A DNA stretch of 64,000 nt from Novispirillum itersonii (GTDB taxonomy: Bacteria > Pseudomonadota > Alphaproteobacteria > Rhodospirillales > Rhodospirillaceae): positions 186,923 through 250,922 of the forward strand of contig NZ_JACIIX010000005.1 of assembly GCF_014205675.1 (NCBI RefSeq), given 5' to 3'. The translations under genes were made by a program, and so were the position numbers. Below, piece by piece: positions 14,241 through 23,816 of the stretch. The notes beneath the pieces were generated by a model. It was not told where the DNA came from, searched no databases, and worked only from the letters and a program-made list of their open reading frames with translations. Each line of letters begins with the position of its first letter. The first letter of the stretch is position 1.

Positions 14241-15620
14241 ATGACGACGTCCCCCCGGTCCACGCCTTCAGGCGGGATCAATATCGTGGAGCTGATGGAC
14301 CGCGCCCCGGTCACCGGCTTCCACCTGAAAGTGCTGGCCCTGTGCGTGCTGGTCGCCATGCTCGACGGGTTTGACACCCAGGCCATCGCCTTTGTCGCCC
14401 CGGTGCTGGCGGCACAGTGGAACGTGCCGATGACCCAGTTCAGCGCCGCCTTCGGGGTCGGCCTGCTCGGCCTGACCATCGGCGCGCTGGTGTTCGGCCC
14501 GGTGGCTGACCGCATCGGCCGCAAGAAAGTGCTGCTGATCTGCACGGTCCTCTTCGGCGGCTTCGCACTGGCCACCGCCTGGGCGACCAACCTCAACAGC
14601 CTGCTGATCCTGCGGCTGCTGACCGGCATCGGGCTGGGCGGGGCCCTGCCCAACATCATCGCCATGACGGCGGAATACGCCCCCACCCGCCTGCGCGCCA
14701 CCGCCGTCACCGTCATGTTCTGCGGCTTTCCGCTGGGGTCGGTGCTGGGCGGGTTCCTCGCCGCCAAGATGATCCCGCTGTGGGGCTGGGAAAGCGTGTT
14801 CGTGCTGGGCGGGGTGCTGCCGCTGCTGGCCCTGCCGCTGCTGGCCACCAGCCTGCCGGAATCGGTGCGCTTTCTGGTCACCCACAACCGCGCCCCCGAC
14901 CGCGTCGCCGCCATCCTTGACCATGTGACCGCCACCCCCGGCAGCCACAGCCCGGCACAGACCTACTTCGTGCCGGAACAGACGGTCAGCGGCTTCACCG
15001 GCAAGCACCTGTTCACCGAAGGCCGGGCGTGGACCACCCTGCTGCTGTGGGTCGCCTTCTTCTGCAATCTTCTGGTGATGTACTTCCTCGTCAACTGGCT
15101 GCCGGCCCTGCTGAAACAGGGCGGATACCCGCTGGATGCCGCCATCTATGCCACCTCCACCCTCAACGGCGGCGGTGTGGTCGGCGGGATCGTTCTGGGC
15201 CGGATGATCGACCGCATGGGGCCCTATGTCATCCTTGGCTCCTGCTATGCCATGGCCGCCGCCTTCATCGGTGTTGTTGCCGGGGCCGGGGGCAACGCCG
15301 CCCTGCTGTATCCGGCGCTGTTCATGGTCGGTATCGGCGTGGTCGGGGCGCAGATCGGCCTGAACGCCGTCGCCTCCGGCCTGTATCCCACCGGCCTGCG
15401 CTCCACCGGGATCGGCTGGGCGCTGGGGGTCGGGCGGCTGGGCTCCATCCTCGGGCCGACCGTCGGCGGGCTGCTGCTGGCCCAGAACTGGGCCCCCAAC
15501 GCCATCCTTCAGGTGTCGCTGTGGCCGTCGCTGCTGGCCTCCATCGCCGTGTTCCTGCTGGGCATCGTGGTGTCCCGCCGTGCCCGCGCACAGGCGCAGA
15601 CGCAGGCCGCCACCGCCTGA
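14241..15620 (+). CDS. MFS aromatic acid:H+ symporter, probable salicylate/gentisate importer
   Basis: This 459-residue permease has twelve predicted membrane helices and belongs to the aromatic acid:H+ symporter group (PcaK/BenK/GenK-like): MLDGFDTQAIAFVAPVLAAQW in helix 1, the loop 2-3 motif GPVADRIGRKKVLL and TSLPESVRFLV after helix 6. It sits between the hydroxylase genes and the ring-cleavage branch, so it most likely brings salicylate or gentisate across the inner membrane with protons. The longer upstream frame overlaps nagAb and is not used. The ATG chosen follows GGAGAGG. Confidence 0.88.
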   Translation: MTTSPRSTPSGGINIVELMDRAPVTGFHLKVLALCVLVAMLDGFDTQAIAFVAPVLAAQWNVPMTQFSAAFGVGLLGLTIGALVFGPVADRIGRKKVLLICTVLFGGFALATAWATNLNSLLILRLLTGIGLGGALPNIIAMTAEYAPTRLRATAVTVMFCGFPLGSVLGGFLAAKMIPLWGWESVFVLGGVLPLLALPLLATSLPESVRFLVTHNRAPDRVAAILDHVTATPGSHSPAQTYFVPEQTVSGFTGKHLFTEGRAWTTLLLWVAFFCNLLVMYFLVNWLPALLKQGGYPLDAAIYATSTLNGGGVVGGIVLGRMIDRMGPYVILGSCYAMAAAFIGVVAGAGGNAALLYPALFMVGIGVVGAQIGLNAVASGLYPTGLRSTGIGWALGVGRLGSILGPTVGGLLLAQNWAPNAILQVSLWPSLLASIAVFLLGIVVSRRARAQAQTQAATA

Positions 15621-15657
15621 TCCTCTTTCCGCTTTCCTGCCATAAGGACTGAATCCG

Positions 15658-16368
15658 ATGACCGATACCCTGCTGTTCCCCGCCCCGCCGCAGCCGTCGG
15701 CGGCGGTGGTCGGCCACACCGCCCGCTTCCCGGTCAACCGCATTTTCTGCGTCGGCCGCAACTACGCCGAACATGCCAAGGAAATGGGGGTCGAGGTGGA
15801 CCGCGAGGCCCCGTTCTACTTCCTCAAGCACGCCGGGGCGCTGGTCGCCAGCGGCAGCGCCATCGCCTACCCGCCCGGTACCGCCAATTACCATTATGAA
15901 ATGGAATTCGTCGTCGCCATCGGGGCCCCGGCCTGGCATGTGCCGGAAGACCGGGCGATGGAGGCGGTGTTCGGCTACGCCAGCGGCCTCGACATGACCC
16001 GCCGCGACCTTCAGCTCGATGCCCGCGCCAAGGGCCGCCCGTGGGATCTGGGCAAGGACTTTGAACAGTCCGCGGTGCTGTCGGCGATCCTGCCGAAGGA
16101 GCAGGCCGCCGCCCCCGGCCCGCAACGGATCAGCCTGAGCGTCAACGGCACCGTGCGGCAGGATGCGCATCTGGCCGATCTGGTGTGGTCGGTGCCGGAA
16201 CTGATCGCCCATCTGTCACGCTATTACCATCTGGTGCCGGGCGACCTGATTTACACCGGCACCCCGGCCGGGGTTGGCCCGGTGGTGGCGGGCGATACCA
16301 TCCACGGCAGCATCGACGGCCTGCCGGAGGTGACCCTGACCCTGCTGCCCGCCGAAGCCACAGCGTAA
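15658..16368 (+). CDS. nagK: Fumarylpyruvate hydrolase
   Basis: This 236-residue FAH-superfamily enzyme has IFCVGRNYAEHAKEMG at the start, the metal-binding E-x-E (YEMEFVVAIG), and the family GYASGLDMTRRDLQ and GDLIYTGTPAGVGPV blocks. It cleaves fumarylpyruvate to fumarate and pyruvate, the last step of the gentisate pathway. Both products enter central metabolism directly. It is placed between the importer and maleylpyruvate isomerase genes, 15 bp before nagL, consistent with cotranscription. Confidence 0.92.
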   Translation: MTDTLLFPAPPQPSAAVVGHTARFPVNRIFCVGRNYAEHAKEMGVEVDREAPFYFLKHAGALVASGSAIAYPPGTANYHYEMEFVVAIGAPAWHVPEDRAMEAVFGYASGLDMTRRDLQLDARAKGRPWDLGKDFEQSAVLSAILPKEQAAAPGPQRISLSVNGTVRQDAHLADLVWSVPELIAHLSRYYHLVPGDLIYTGTPAGVGPVVAGDTIHGSIDGLPEVTLTLLPAEATA

Positions 16369-16383
16369 CCGACGGGGGCCGCC

Positions 16384-17031
16384 ATGCTGTTTCACGGTTA
16401 CTTCCGCTCCTCCGCCGCGTGGCGGTGCCGCATCGCCTTCGGGCTGAAGGGCCTGTCCCCCGACTTTGTCCCGGTGCATCTGCGCCGGGACGGGGGGGAA
16501 CAGACCAAACCCGCCTACCGCACCATCAACCCGCAGGGGCTGGTGCCGTCGCTGACGGTGGACGGTCAGGTACTGACCCAGTCCCTTGCCATCCTCGAAT
16601 GGCTGGACGAAACCCACCCGCAGCCGCGCCTGCTGCCGGACGATCCCTTCGCCCGGGCCGAGGTGCGGGCCTTTGCCCTGACCATCGCCGCCGATATCCA
16701 CCCGGTTAACAACCTGCGGATCCTCACCTACCTGAAAGGCCCGCTGGCCCAGCCGCAGGAGGCGGTGGACACCTGGGTCCGCCACTGGTGTCAGGACGGA
16801 CTGGCCGCCTGCGAGGCGCTGGCGGTCCGCTCCGCCCGCCGGGGCCGTTTCACCTTCGGCGAGGCCCCGGGGCTGGCCGACATCTGCCTGATCCCGCAGC
16901 TTGGCGGGGCCCGGCGCTTCGGGCTGGACACCACGCAGTTCCCGCGCCTGACCGAGATTGAAGCCGCCTGCAACGCCCTGCCCGCCTTCACGGAGGCCCG
17001 GCCCGACCGTCAGCCCGACGCCGAGGCCTGA
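16384..17031 (+). CDS. nagL: Maleylpyruvate isomerase, zeta-class GST type
   Basis: This 215-residue protein has an N-terminal thioredoxin-like GST domain ([19 protein letters not shown], where SSAAWR is the zeta-class glutathione site, and [28 protein letters not shown]) and a helical C-terminal domain ([33 protein letters not shown]). It isomerises maleylpyruvate to fumarylpyruvate with glutathione. The C-terminus has an extra hydrophilic tail of about ten residues. It lies directly between nagK and nagI. Confidence 0.92.
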   Translation: MLFHGYFRSSAAWRCRIAFGLKGLSPDFVPVHLRRDGGEQTKPAYRTINPQGLVPSLTVDGQVLTQSLAILEWLDETHPQPRLLPDDPFARAEVRAFALTIAADIHPVNNLRILTYLKGPLAQPQEAVDTWVRHWCQDGLAACEALAVRSARRGRFTFGEAPGLADICLIPQLGGARRFGLDTTQFPRLTEIEAACNALPAFTEARPDRQPDAEA

Positions 17032-17060
17032 GCCCCCCTCTTTTGTCCGGAGACACTCTC

Positions 17061-18104
17061 ATGTCCCAGCTTGGCACCATGGATGACCTGCCGCTTGAAT
17101 ACCGGCAGGCCCTGACCGCCCGTAACCTGATTCCGCTGTGGCCCGCCCTGCGCGCCGCCCTGCCGCACAACAGGCCGTTCCGCCGCACCCAGCCGGTGCT
17201 GTGGCGTTACGCCGACATCCGCCCGCAGCTTCTGGAAGCCGGACGCCTGACCCCGATCGAAAAGGCCGAGCGCCGGGTGCTGGTGCTGGCCAACCCCGGT
17301 CTGGGGCTGGAAAACATGCAGGCGACGCCGTCCATTTACATCGGCATGCAGCTGATCCTGCCCGGCGAGACCGCCCCCAACCACCGCCACACCCCGTCCG
17401 CCGTGCGGTTTGTGGTCGAAGGGGATGGCGGCTTCACCATTGTCGAAGGCGAGAAGTGCCCGATGGAGCCGGGCGACCTGATCCTGACCCCGTCCGGCCT
17501 GTGGCATGAACACGGCCATTCCGGCTCCGGCCCGGTGGTGTGGATGGATGCGCTGGACCTGCCGCTGGTCTACGCGCTGGAAGCCTCCTACGCCATCGAA
17601 GGGGTCTCGCAGCAGGTGCGCAACGAGGCCGACGCCTCGCAGACCCGCTACCGCCGCGCCGGGCTGGTGCCTTACACCGCCCTGCACCGCCCGCGCCGGG
17701 ATTATCCGCTGGTGCGCTTCCCGTGGCGGGAGGTCAAGGCCGCCCTGTCCGACCTTGCCGCCGTCACCCCGCAGGGCGAGGCGGTGCGGCTGGCCTACGT
17801 CAACCCGGAAACCGGGGCCGAATGCATGCCGGTTCTGGGGTTCTCCGCCCTGATGCTGCGGCCGGGGGAAACCCTGCGCCTGCCGCGCCAGTCGGCTTCC
17901 AGCGTGATCCATGTCGTGGACGGCAACGGCACCGCGCAGGTGGATGGTACCGATCTGGCCTTCGGCCCGGCCGACACCGTCGCCATCCCCACCCATGCCG
18001 AGGTGCGGCTGGAAAACGCCTCGGCGCAGAAACCGGCGTGGCTGTTCGTGGTCGATGACGCCCCGATGCAGCGCAAGCTGGGGTTCTACGAACTGTTCGG
18101 CTGA
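17061..18104 (+). CDS. nagI: Gentisate 1,2-dioxygenase
   Basis: This 347-residue bicupin enzyme opens the ring of gentisate to maleylpyruvate with Fe(II) and O2. The N-terminal cupin carries the iron site ([25 protein letters not shown], then the later WHEHGHSG with further histidines). The C-terminal cupin ([25 protein letters not shown]) is structural. The start used follows GGAG; an ATG six codons earlier overlaps it. It is the last gene of the operon. No clear terminator follows before the convergent hydrolase gene. Confidence 0.93.
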   Translation: MSQLGTMDDLPLEYRQALTARNLIPLWPALRAALPHNRPFRRTQPVLWRYADIRPQLLEAGRLTPIEKAERRVLVLANPGLGLENMQATPSIYIGMQLILPGETAPNHRHTPSAVRFVVEGDGGFTIVEGEKCPMEPGDLILTPSGLWHEHGHSGSGPVVWMDALDLPLVYALEASYAIEGVSQQVRNEADASQTRYRRAGLVPYTALHRPRRDYPLVRFPWREVKAALSDLAAVTPQGEAVRLAYVNPETGAECMPVLGFSALMLRPGETLRLPRQSASSVIHVVDGNGTAQVDGTDLAFGPADTVAIPTHAEVRLENASAQKPAWLFVVDDAPMQRKLGFYELFG

Positions 18105-18137
18105 TCTTTATCCTGAAGAACGACGCCGGAGGGCTGA

Positions 18138-18974
18138 TTACGGCACCATTGCCAGAAAGGCGGTGATCCGGGCCAGCACTCCGGCTTCGTCCTCGCGGTG
18201 CGGCATGTGGCCGTGGCCGGGCATCACCAGCGTTTCCGCCGGGCCGCTGACGCCGCCGCCGATGGTGCGGGCATGGTCCGGGCTGCCGTATTCATCATCG
18301 CCGCCATGGATCACCAGCGCCGGGCAGCGCACCGCCGCCAGCAGCGGCCGCAGCGACCAGTCGGCAAACCCGGCGGACAGCCAGGTATCGACCCACGCCG
18401 ACAGCACCCAGGCCGCCCGGTCGCCGTGATAGCGCGCCAGCCGCTCCACCGCCCCCGGCCCGGCAAAGGCCGCCTTGGCAGCGGCAACCCCATCGCGGAT
18501 GCGGTCATCATTATAGGCCTGCGCCGCAATGCTGATCAGCCCGGTACAGTCCGGGTGGCGGGCCGCCGTGCACACTGCCATGCCGCCGCCGACACTGTGG
18601 CCCATGGCGACAAACCGGCCGATCCCCAGCGCCGCCCGCAGCTGCGGCACCACCACCCCGGCCTCTTCCAGCACAAAGTTGCCGCTGACGGTATCGGTGC
18701 GGCGGTCGGCCTGCCCGAACCCCAGCCGGTCATAGGCAATCACCCGCCGCCCGGTGGCCCGGGCCAAGGCCTCCGGCAGGCCGCGCCACAGGGCAATGCA
18801 GCCGAGCGAGTCATGAAACAGCAGCACCGGGGCCGCCCCGGTTGCCCTTTCCGGGCTTTCCCCTTCCGGCAGCCATTCGGTCACCGCCACCTCTCCGGCG
18901 GCCTGCGGCAGCGCCACCGGCACCCGCAGGCTGCGGGTCTGGCAGGGGGAGAGGACAGAGGCGGTGTCAGTCAT
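18138..18974 (-). CDS. Alpha/beta hydrolase
   Basis: This 278-residue protein has the alpha/beta hydrolase fold, with nucleophile elbow GHSVGGG, acid in HGGDDEYG and histidine in GHGHMPH. A strand-helix block YDRLGFGQADRR precedes it. The proteins of this type hydrolyse esters or C-C bonds. It is convergent with the gentisate operon and not part of it, so an ester precursor of salicylate is only a guess as substrate. The start with MTDTASVL is preferred to an upstream one at 19046 that lacks family-like sequence. The ribosome site is weak. Confidence 0.75.
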   Translation of the reverse strand: MTDTASVLSPCQTRSLRVPVALPQAAGEVAVTEWLPEGESPERATGAAPVLLFHDSLGCIALWRGLPEALARATGRRVIAYDRLGFGQADRRTDTVSGNFVLEEAGVVVPQLRAALGIGRFVAMGHSVGGGMAVCTAARHPDCTGLISIAAQAYNDDRIRDGVAAAKAAFAGPGAVERLARYHGDRAAWVLSAWVDTWLSAGFADWSLRPLLAAVRCPALVIHGGDDEYGSPDHARTIGGGVSGPAETLVMPGHGHMPHREDEAGVLARITAFLAMVP

Positions 18975-19201
18975 GGCAACGGATCCGGGACAGGGACAAC
19001 GGGAAAGATCCACCGATACCAGCACAGTCCGGGGGGGCCTGACCACCCCTGACCCGCTGCTTCCCGGGATCGCAAAAAAATATAACCGGCCCGGGATTCC
19101 GTCACACTTTCGCCCGCCTGAGCCTGCTATACATCGCCGCGACGATGATTTTTACAGCCCATACGGGCAGAGCACACCGTTTGTGGGGCAGGAGAGAGTT
19201 T

Positions 19202-20632
19202 ATGGTTTCAACACCCGTCAAGGCCGCCGGGGCCGCCGTTGTCGTTCTGGGGGCCGCCGCCGCCGGATGGATCGGGGCCAGCCATGTGATGGCCACCAAG
19301 ACCGAGGCCGCCTTCCGCGCCTTTGCCGCCCGCCCGGCCACCGAAACCGGGATGGAAATCACAAAGCTGGAACACGCCACCGGCCTGCTGTCGGCCAAGG
19401 GGTCGTTTCTGGTCAGGCCGGTGATCGCCGGGTCCGCCATTCCGCCGGAAGACATGCCGGTCGGCGAGGTCACCTATACCCTGTCGCACCTGCTGCTGCC
19501 GGGGTCGGCGGCGCGGATCAGCTGGTCGGTCAGCCCGACCGGCGAAGCCGACAAAAACCTGACCGAACTGTTCGGCAAGCGGCTGGCCCTGAGCGGGGCC
19601 GGGACCGTCGGCTATAAGGGCGAGGTGAAAACCGATTACGGCCTGCCGGAGCTGAAGGCGAACAAGGATGGGAACAGCGCCGCCATCGCCGCATCCGGCG
19701 GCAGTCTGGAAACCGATGGCAAGGCGGTCCGCCTGACCCTGACCTTCCCCAGCACCGAAGTGCGGGGCGATGGCGAAGCCATTGACATCAAGGGCCTGTC
19801 CGTCACCGGCGATTACTCCGACATCGCGCTGGGCCTTGGCACCGGCACGGTGGCGCTGGATAAATTCAGCAGCACTGAAGCCCAGATCGAGGGCCTGAAG
19901 TACACCGCCGAGACGGTGCAGACCGGCCCGCTGATTGATATCCGCGTCGGCACTCGCCTGAAGAAGGCCAGCGCCAGCGGCCAGACCCTGTCTGATGCCG
20001 CGCTGGACCTGCACATCGGCGGCATGGAGCTGGCGACCCTGAAGCGGATGTCGGACCTGATGGAAAAGTCCGACTTCCTGCGCAACATCACCGCCGAGGA
20101 AGACGAAGCCTTCCGCAAGGATCTGCGGGCGGTGATCAATCAGGGCTTTACCGTCTCCATTCCGGTGCTGACCGGCACCGTCAGCGGCGACCAGATCAAC
20201 GGCTCCGTCGCCGGGAAGATGGCGGTAACGCTGGGCAAGGCGGCTTCGGCCACCGGCCCGGTGTCGCTGGCCACCCTGCTGTCGTCCTCCGGCGAGGCTG
20301 CGGTTTCCAGCAAGGACCTGCCGAAGGAACAGGTGCAGATGGCGGTGGCCACCGGCTTTGCCGTCGCCACCCCGGATGGCCTGAAGGCCGACTACAGCCT
20401 GAAGGACGGCGTGCTGACGGTGAACACCCTGCCGCTGGCCGCCGAACAGGTGAAAATGGGCCTGCTGACCGCCGATGAAACCCTGAACGCCCTTCTGAAC
20501 CAGCCGCTGTCTGAAAGCGGGCTGTTCAGCGATGACCTGTATGACGACGAAGCCGATTACCCGGATGAGGAAGAGCTGGAAGAGGAAACCCCGCCGGAAA
20601 CCGATCCGGTGCCGGTGAAGCCGAAGAAGTAA
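19202..20632 (+). CDS. DUF945 (YdgA-like) family protein
   Basis: The 476-residue protein has an N-terminal membrane anchor or signal (residues 7-29, AAGAAVVVLGAAAAGWIGASHVMA) and a long mostly beta region typical of DUF945 (ETGMEITKLEHATGLLSAKGSFLV near the N-terminus; the central GLKYTAETVQTGPL; DLRAVINQGFTVSIPVLTG). It ends in a very acidic tail (DDEADYPDEEELEEE) followed by Pro/Lys. E. coli YdgA is a periplasmic inner-membrane-anchored protein of unknown role. The start used has an AGGAGAG site; the upstream frame is not signal-like. A strong bidirectional terminator follows. Confidence 0.72.
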   Translation: MVSTPVKAAGAAVVVLGAAAAGWIGASHVMATKTEAAFRAFAARPATETGMEITKLEHATGLLSAKGSFLVRPVIAGSAIPPEDMPVGEVTYTLSHLLLPGSAARISWSVSPTGEADKNLTELFGKRLALSGAGTVGYKGEVKTDYGLPELKANKDGNSAAIAASGGSLETDGKAVRLTLTFPSTEVRGDGEAIDIKGLSVTGDYSDIALGLGTGTVALDKFSSTEAQIEGLKYTAETVQTGPLIDIRVGTRLKKASASGQTLSDAALDLHIGGMELATLKRMSDLMEKSDFLRNITAEEDEAFRKDLRAVINQGFTVSIPVLTGTVSGDQINGSVAGKMAVTLGKAASATGPVSLATLLSSSGEAAVSSKDLPKEQVQMAVATGFAVATPDGLKADYSLKDGVLTVNTLPLAAEQVKMGLLTADETLNALLNQPLSESGLFSDDLYDDEADYPDEEELEEETPPETDPVPVKPKK

Positions 20633-20649
20633 AGCCAGACCCATGAGAA

Positions 20650-20686
20650 AACCCCGGACAGAGACACCTCAGTCCGGGGTTTTTTG
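20650..20686. terminator. Bidirectional terminator
   Basis: CCCCGGAC / GTCCGGGG stem, 12-base loop, T6 on the plus strand and A4 upstream (T-run on the minus strand). It serves the DUF945 gene and the convergent MFS gene. Confidence 0.92.
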
Positions 20687-20717
20687 GGGCCGGGGTTTTT
20701 CCTTGACCCGGAACCGG

Positions 20718-21902
20718 TTACGCCGGGCGGGGCTGCACCCACAGCCGCAGGGCCACCAGCGCCGACAGCGCCACCGCCACCGCCCCGGCGGCAAACACCG
20801 CCGTCAGCCCCCGGCTGTCCGCCAGCACCCCGGCCAGCGGGCCGGTGATCCCCAGTGCCAGATCGAGGAAGGCGACATAGGCCCCCATTGCCAGACTGCG
20901 CGTCTGCGGCGGGGCCCGGCGCACCGCCTCCACCCCGAAGCCGGGGAAGGCCAGCGAATAGCCGAACCCGGTCAGCGCCGCCCCCAGACAGGCGATCCCC
21001 GCAGTCTCCGCCCCCCAGATCACCAGCATCCCGGCGGCTTCGATCATCACGCTGACCAGCGCCACCCGTGCCCCGCCCAGCCGGTCCGGCAACGAGCCGA
21101 ACAGCAGACGGGCGAGGATGAAAGCCCCCCCGAAGGCGGTGAACACCAGCCCGGCATCGCCCCAGCCCCGGGCGGTGAACAGCAGGGCGGCGAAGGCCGA
21201 AATCACCCCCAGCCCGATGCTGGACAGCGCCAGCCCCAGCCCCGGCACCCACACCGCGCCCAGCACCCGGTAAAACGGGGTCCGCCGCGCTGTCGAGGGG
21301 GCCACCGTCCGCATGCCGCCCAGCAGCAGCCCGGCAGCCAGCGGCAGGGCGATAGTCGCCAGCCCGACCCCGGTCAGGCCCCAGCGGGCCGACAGCGCCA
21401 CCCCCAGCGGTGCCCCCAGCGCAAAGGCGCCATAGATGGCGATGCCGTTCCACACCATCACCTTCCCGGCATTCTGCGGGCCGACCAGCCCGACACCCCA
21501 GCCGAGCGCGCCGGTGATGATCAGGCTTTCGCCCACCGCCAGCACCACCCGGCCCAGCAGCAGCACCGCCACCGACAACGCCGGAGCATCCACAAACGGC
21601 AGGGACAGCACCGTCACCGCACCGGAGGCCGCCGCCGTCACCAGCCCGGCCCACACCGCCCGGCGGGTGCCGCGCAGATCGGCGAAGGTTCCGGCCCCGG
21701 CGCGGGACAGCAGCGCGGCGGCAAACTGTGCCCCCACCACCACGCCGACCACCACCGGCCCCATGCCCAGCACCGTCTTCAGGTGCAGGGGCAGCACCGG
21801 CAACTGCATACCGATCGTCAAAAATGCCAAAAACACAGCCACCGTCAGCGGCAGCAGGGTGGCGAACACCCGGCTGCCGGTGGCAGGAACAGATCCTGTC
21901 AT
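20718..21902 (-). CDS. MFS transporter, probable exporter (YfcJ/YhhS-like)
   Basis: This 394-residue protein has twelve predicted membrane helices and the MFS loop motif (GTFADLRGTRRAVWAG), the helix 5 region GPQNAGKVMVWNGIAIYGAFALGAPLG (antiporter-type) and GFGYSLAFPGFGVEAVRR in the second half, typical of the YhhS/YfcJ arabinose-efflux-like group. It probably exports small organic compounds with proton antiport. It is divergent from a TetR regulator gene, the usual layout of an inducible efflux unit. The substrate is unknown. It has a good AAGGAT ribosome site. Confidence 0.85.
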   Translation of the reverse strand: MTGSVPATGSRVFATLLPLTVAVFLAFLTIGMQLPVLPLHLKTVLGMGPVVVGVVVGAQFAAALLSRAGAGTFADLRGTRRAVWAGLVTAAASGAVTVLSLPFVDAPALSVAVLLLGRVVLAVGESLIITGALGWGVGLVGPQNAGKVMVWNGIAIYGAFALGAPLGVALSARWGLTGVGLATIALPLAAGLLLGGMRTVAPSTARRTPFYRVLGAVWVPGLGLALSSIGLGVISAFAALLFTARGWGDAGLVFTAFGGAFILARLLFGSLPDRLGGARVALVSVMIEAAGMLVIWGAETAGIACLGAALTGFGYSLAFPGFGVEAVRRAPPQTRSLAMGAYVAFLDLALGITGPLAGVLADSRGLTAVFAAGAVAVALSALVALRLWVQPRPA

Positions 21903-22017
21903 CGCAGATATCCTTCAGAGAATGCGCCGGGTGCCCCGGCAGAGCGTCAGGGTGCGGGATCCACCATCATCGTGAGAAACTCCGGTGCCGATGACCCCAG
22001 CCCGTTGGCGTGCTATA

Positions 22018-22031
22018 AAACCTGACGGTTT
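22018..22031. promoter_or_regulatory. Candidate TetR operator between MFS and TetR genes
   Basis: AAACC-TGAC-GGTTT is a perfect short dyad in the 200-bp divergent region, close to the predicted start of the regulator transcript. It is short, so chance occurrence cannot be excluded. Confidence 0.3.
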
Positions 22032-22102
22032 CGTCGTGTTTGATCCTGCGCCCATCCGGGATCTGCGGCAATTCGCGTTCCCTGCCTGAAAGGTCCGCCG
22101 CC

Positions 22103-22744
22103 ATGACCAGCCGCCGAAACCCGCAGATTTCCTCACGCCGGACCCCGAAGCAGGCCCGCTCCGCTGACCTTGTCGCCGCCATCCTCGAAGCAGCGGTTCA
22201 GGTTTTGCGCAGTGACGGTGCCACCCGGTTCACCTCCGCCCGGGTGGCGGAACGGGCCGGGGTCAGCGTCGGGTCGCTGTACCAGTATTTCCCCAACAAG
22301 GCGGCGATCCTGTTCCGGCTGCAAAGCGATGAATGGCGGCAGACCGCCAGCCTGTTGCAGGATATTCTGGCCGACACCACCCTGCCGCCACCGGACCGGC
22401 TGCGGCGGCTGGGCCATACCTTCCTGCAATCGGAATGCGATGAAGCCGCCATCCGCGGTGCCCTCAGCGATGCCGCCCCGCTGTACCGCGACACCCCGGA
22501 AGCGCAGGAGGCCCGCGCCGGAACCGCGCAGGCGATGCGGGCCTTCATCGCCGCCACCCGCCCGGATCTGCCGCCACCGCAGCAGGCGCTGCTGGCCGAG
22601 CTGCTGATCCATACCTTAAGCGGAGTCGGCAAACAGTTTTCCGCCCGGCCCCGAACGGCGGAGGAGATTGCCACCACCGCCGACATGCTGGGCGGAATGC
22701 TGGGCGCCGCCCTGCTGACCCCACCCCTGCCGCTTCCGGACTGA
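22103..22744 (+). CDS. TetR-family regulator of the divergent MFS gene
   Basis: This 213-residue regulator has an N-terminal TetR helix-turn-helix domain (about 18-65: ILEAAVQVLRSDGATRFTSARVAERAGVSVGSLYQYFPNKAAILFRL) and a C-terminal all-helical ligand and dimer domain of the TetR_C type seen in AcrR-like members. By position it should repress the divergent MFS exporter and itself until a ligand binds. Upstream in-frame codons to 22040 would add 21 non-conserved residues. The ATG MTSRRNPQISSRRTPKQARS start gives the usual Arg/Lys-rich arm. Confidence 0.85.
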   Translation: MTSRRNPQISSRRTPKQARSADLVAAILEAAVQVLRSDGATRFTSARVAERAGVSVGSLYQYFPNKAAILFRLQSDEWRQTASLLQDILADTTLPPPDRLRRLGHTFLQSECDEAAIRGALSDAAPLYRDTPEAQEARAGTAQAMRAFIAATRPDLPPPQQALLAELLIHTLSGVGKQFSARPRTAEEIATTADMLGGMLGAALLTPPLPLPD

Positions 22745-22813
22745 CAGGCCTTCCCGTCCCGGCGGAAATAGGGTATCTGCGCGTGTTGCCCCCTTTTGCC
22801 GGACCGCCATCGC

Positions 22814-23491
22814 ATGACCCCGCAGGAAATTCAGTCCCGAGTGCTGTACAAGGATCGCCTGATTCTGGTGATCAACAAGCCTGCCGGGCTGCCGGTGCAT
22901 GCCGGGCCGGGCGGCGGCCCCAATCTGGAAGCCTCCTTCCACCACCTGTGTTTTGAACATCCGCGCGCCCCGGGGCTGGCCCACCGGCTGGACCGCGACA
23001 CCTCCGGCTGCCTCGTGCTGGGCCGCCACCACAAGGGGCTGAAGCGGATGGGAAAACTGTTCCAGCAGGGCAAGGTTGGCAAGATCTACTGGGCGGTGTG
23101 CACCGCCGCGCCGGAGCAGGAGAGCGGCACCGTCAGCCTGCCCCTGCGCAAGATGACCCCCAACGGCGGCTGGCGGATGGTGGTTGACCCCAAGGAGGGG
23201 CAGGAGTCCATCACCGATTACCGCGTTCTTGGCCGCTCCCGCGATGGGATGGCGTGGATTGAATGCCGCCCGCGCACCGGCCGCACCCACCAGATCCGCG
23301 TTCACATGGCCGCCATCGGCGCGCCGCTGCTGGGCGATCCGCTGTACGGGCAGGCCGACCGCCGGGCCATGCACCTGCATTCCCGCAGCGTCACCATTCC
23401 GCTGTATGCCGAAAAACCGCCGATCACCGTTGATGCCCCGCCCCCGGCCCATATGGTGCAGGCCCTGCGCGCCTGCGGCTGGGACGGCTGA
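22814..23491 (+). CDS. RluA-family RNA pseudouridine synthase
   Basis: This 225-residue enzyme has VINKPAGLPVHAGPGG, the catalytic HRLDRDTSG motif (the second Asp attacks uracil), ARTGRTHQIRVHMA-like PRTGRTHQIRVHMAAIGAPLLGDPLYG and the closing LHLHSRSVTIPL. There is no S4 RNA-binding domain, as in RluA and TruC-like members. It isomerises specific uridines of rRNA or tRNA to pseudouridine; which ones cannot be told from sequence. It begins 70 bp after the TetR gene on the same strand. Confidence 0.9.
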   Translation: MTPQEIQSRVLYKDRLILVINKPAGLPVHAGPGGGPNLEASFHHLCFEHPRAPGLAHRLDRDTSGCLVLGRHHKGLKRMGKLFQQGKVGKIYWAVCTAAPEQESGTVSLPLRKMTPNGGWRMVVDPKEGQESITDYRVLGRSRDGMAWIECRPRTGRTHQIRVHMAAIGAPLLGDPLYGQADRRAMHLHSRSVTIPLYAEKPPITVDAPPPAHMVQALRACGWDG

Positions 23492-23497
23492 GGCAGG

Positions 23498-23523
23498 CCC
23501 CGCAGCCGCAGGCCTGCGGTTTC
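23498..23523 (+). terminator. Possible terminator of the pseudouridine synthase gene
   Basis: CCGCAG pairs with CTGCGG around an eight-base loop, followed by TTT. The T-tract is short, so activity is uncertain. Confidence 0.45.
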
Positions 23524-23682
23524 ACCCCGATTGGAACCGGTGGAGGAAAACGGCCTCCCCTTTTTCAAAGCAAGGGGTTAGGAGGCAGGCCCTGAACCCG
23601 GTCTTGTGTCCGGGCAGATATACCCTTACGGAGGGTACTGCCTTTCACCCGTTTTTGGTGTAGGATTTGTGGCATCCGCTGT

Positions 23683-23798
23683 TAGAGCATTTTCCGATTG
23701 AGCAGGCTCCGATCAATCGAAGAAAATGCTCTATTTTTAAAAATTTAGAGCGTTTTCAACCGCAAAACCGGTGTCCACTTTTGCTGAAAACGCTCTAA
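23683..23798. repeat. Two-hairpin dispersed element (IS630-derived MITE candidate), copy 1
   Basis: The first module is TAGAGCATTTTC...GAAAATGCTCTA (51 bp), an AT linker follows (TTTTTAAAAATT), and then TAGAGCGTTTTC...GAAAACGCTCTAA (53 bp). Both modules begin and end with TA, the target of IS630/mariner elements. A nearly identical copy is at the right end of the window, and the outer arm equals the end of the IS630 remnant at 8.4 kb. It ends 18 bp before the next gene's start. Confidence 0.85.
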
Positions 23799-23816
23799 CG
23801 GCAAGGGAGGGATGCC

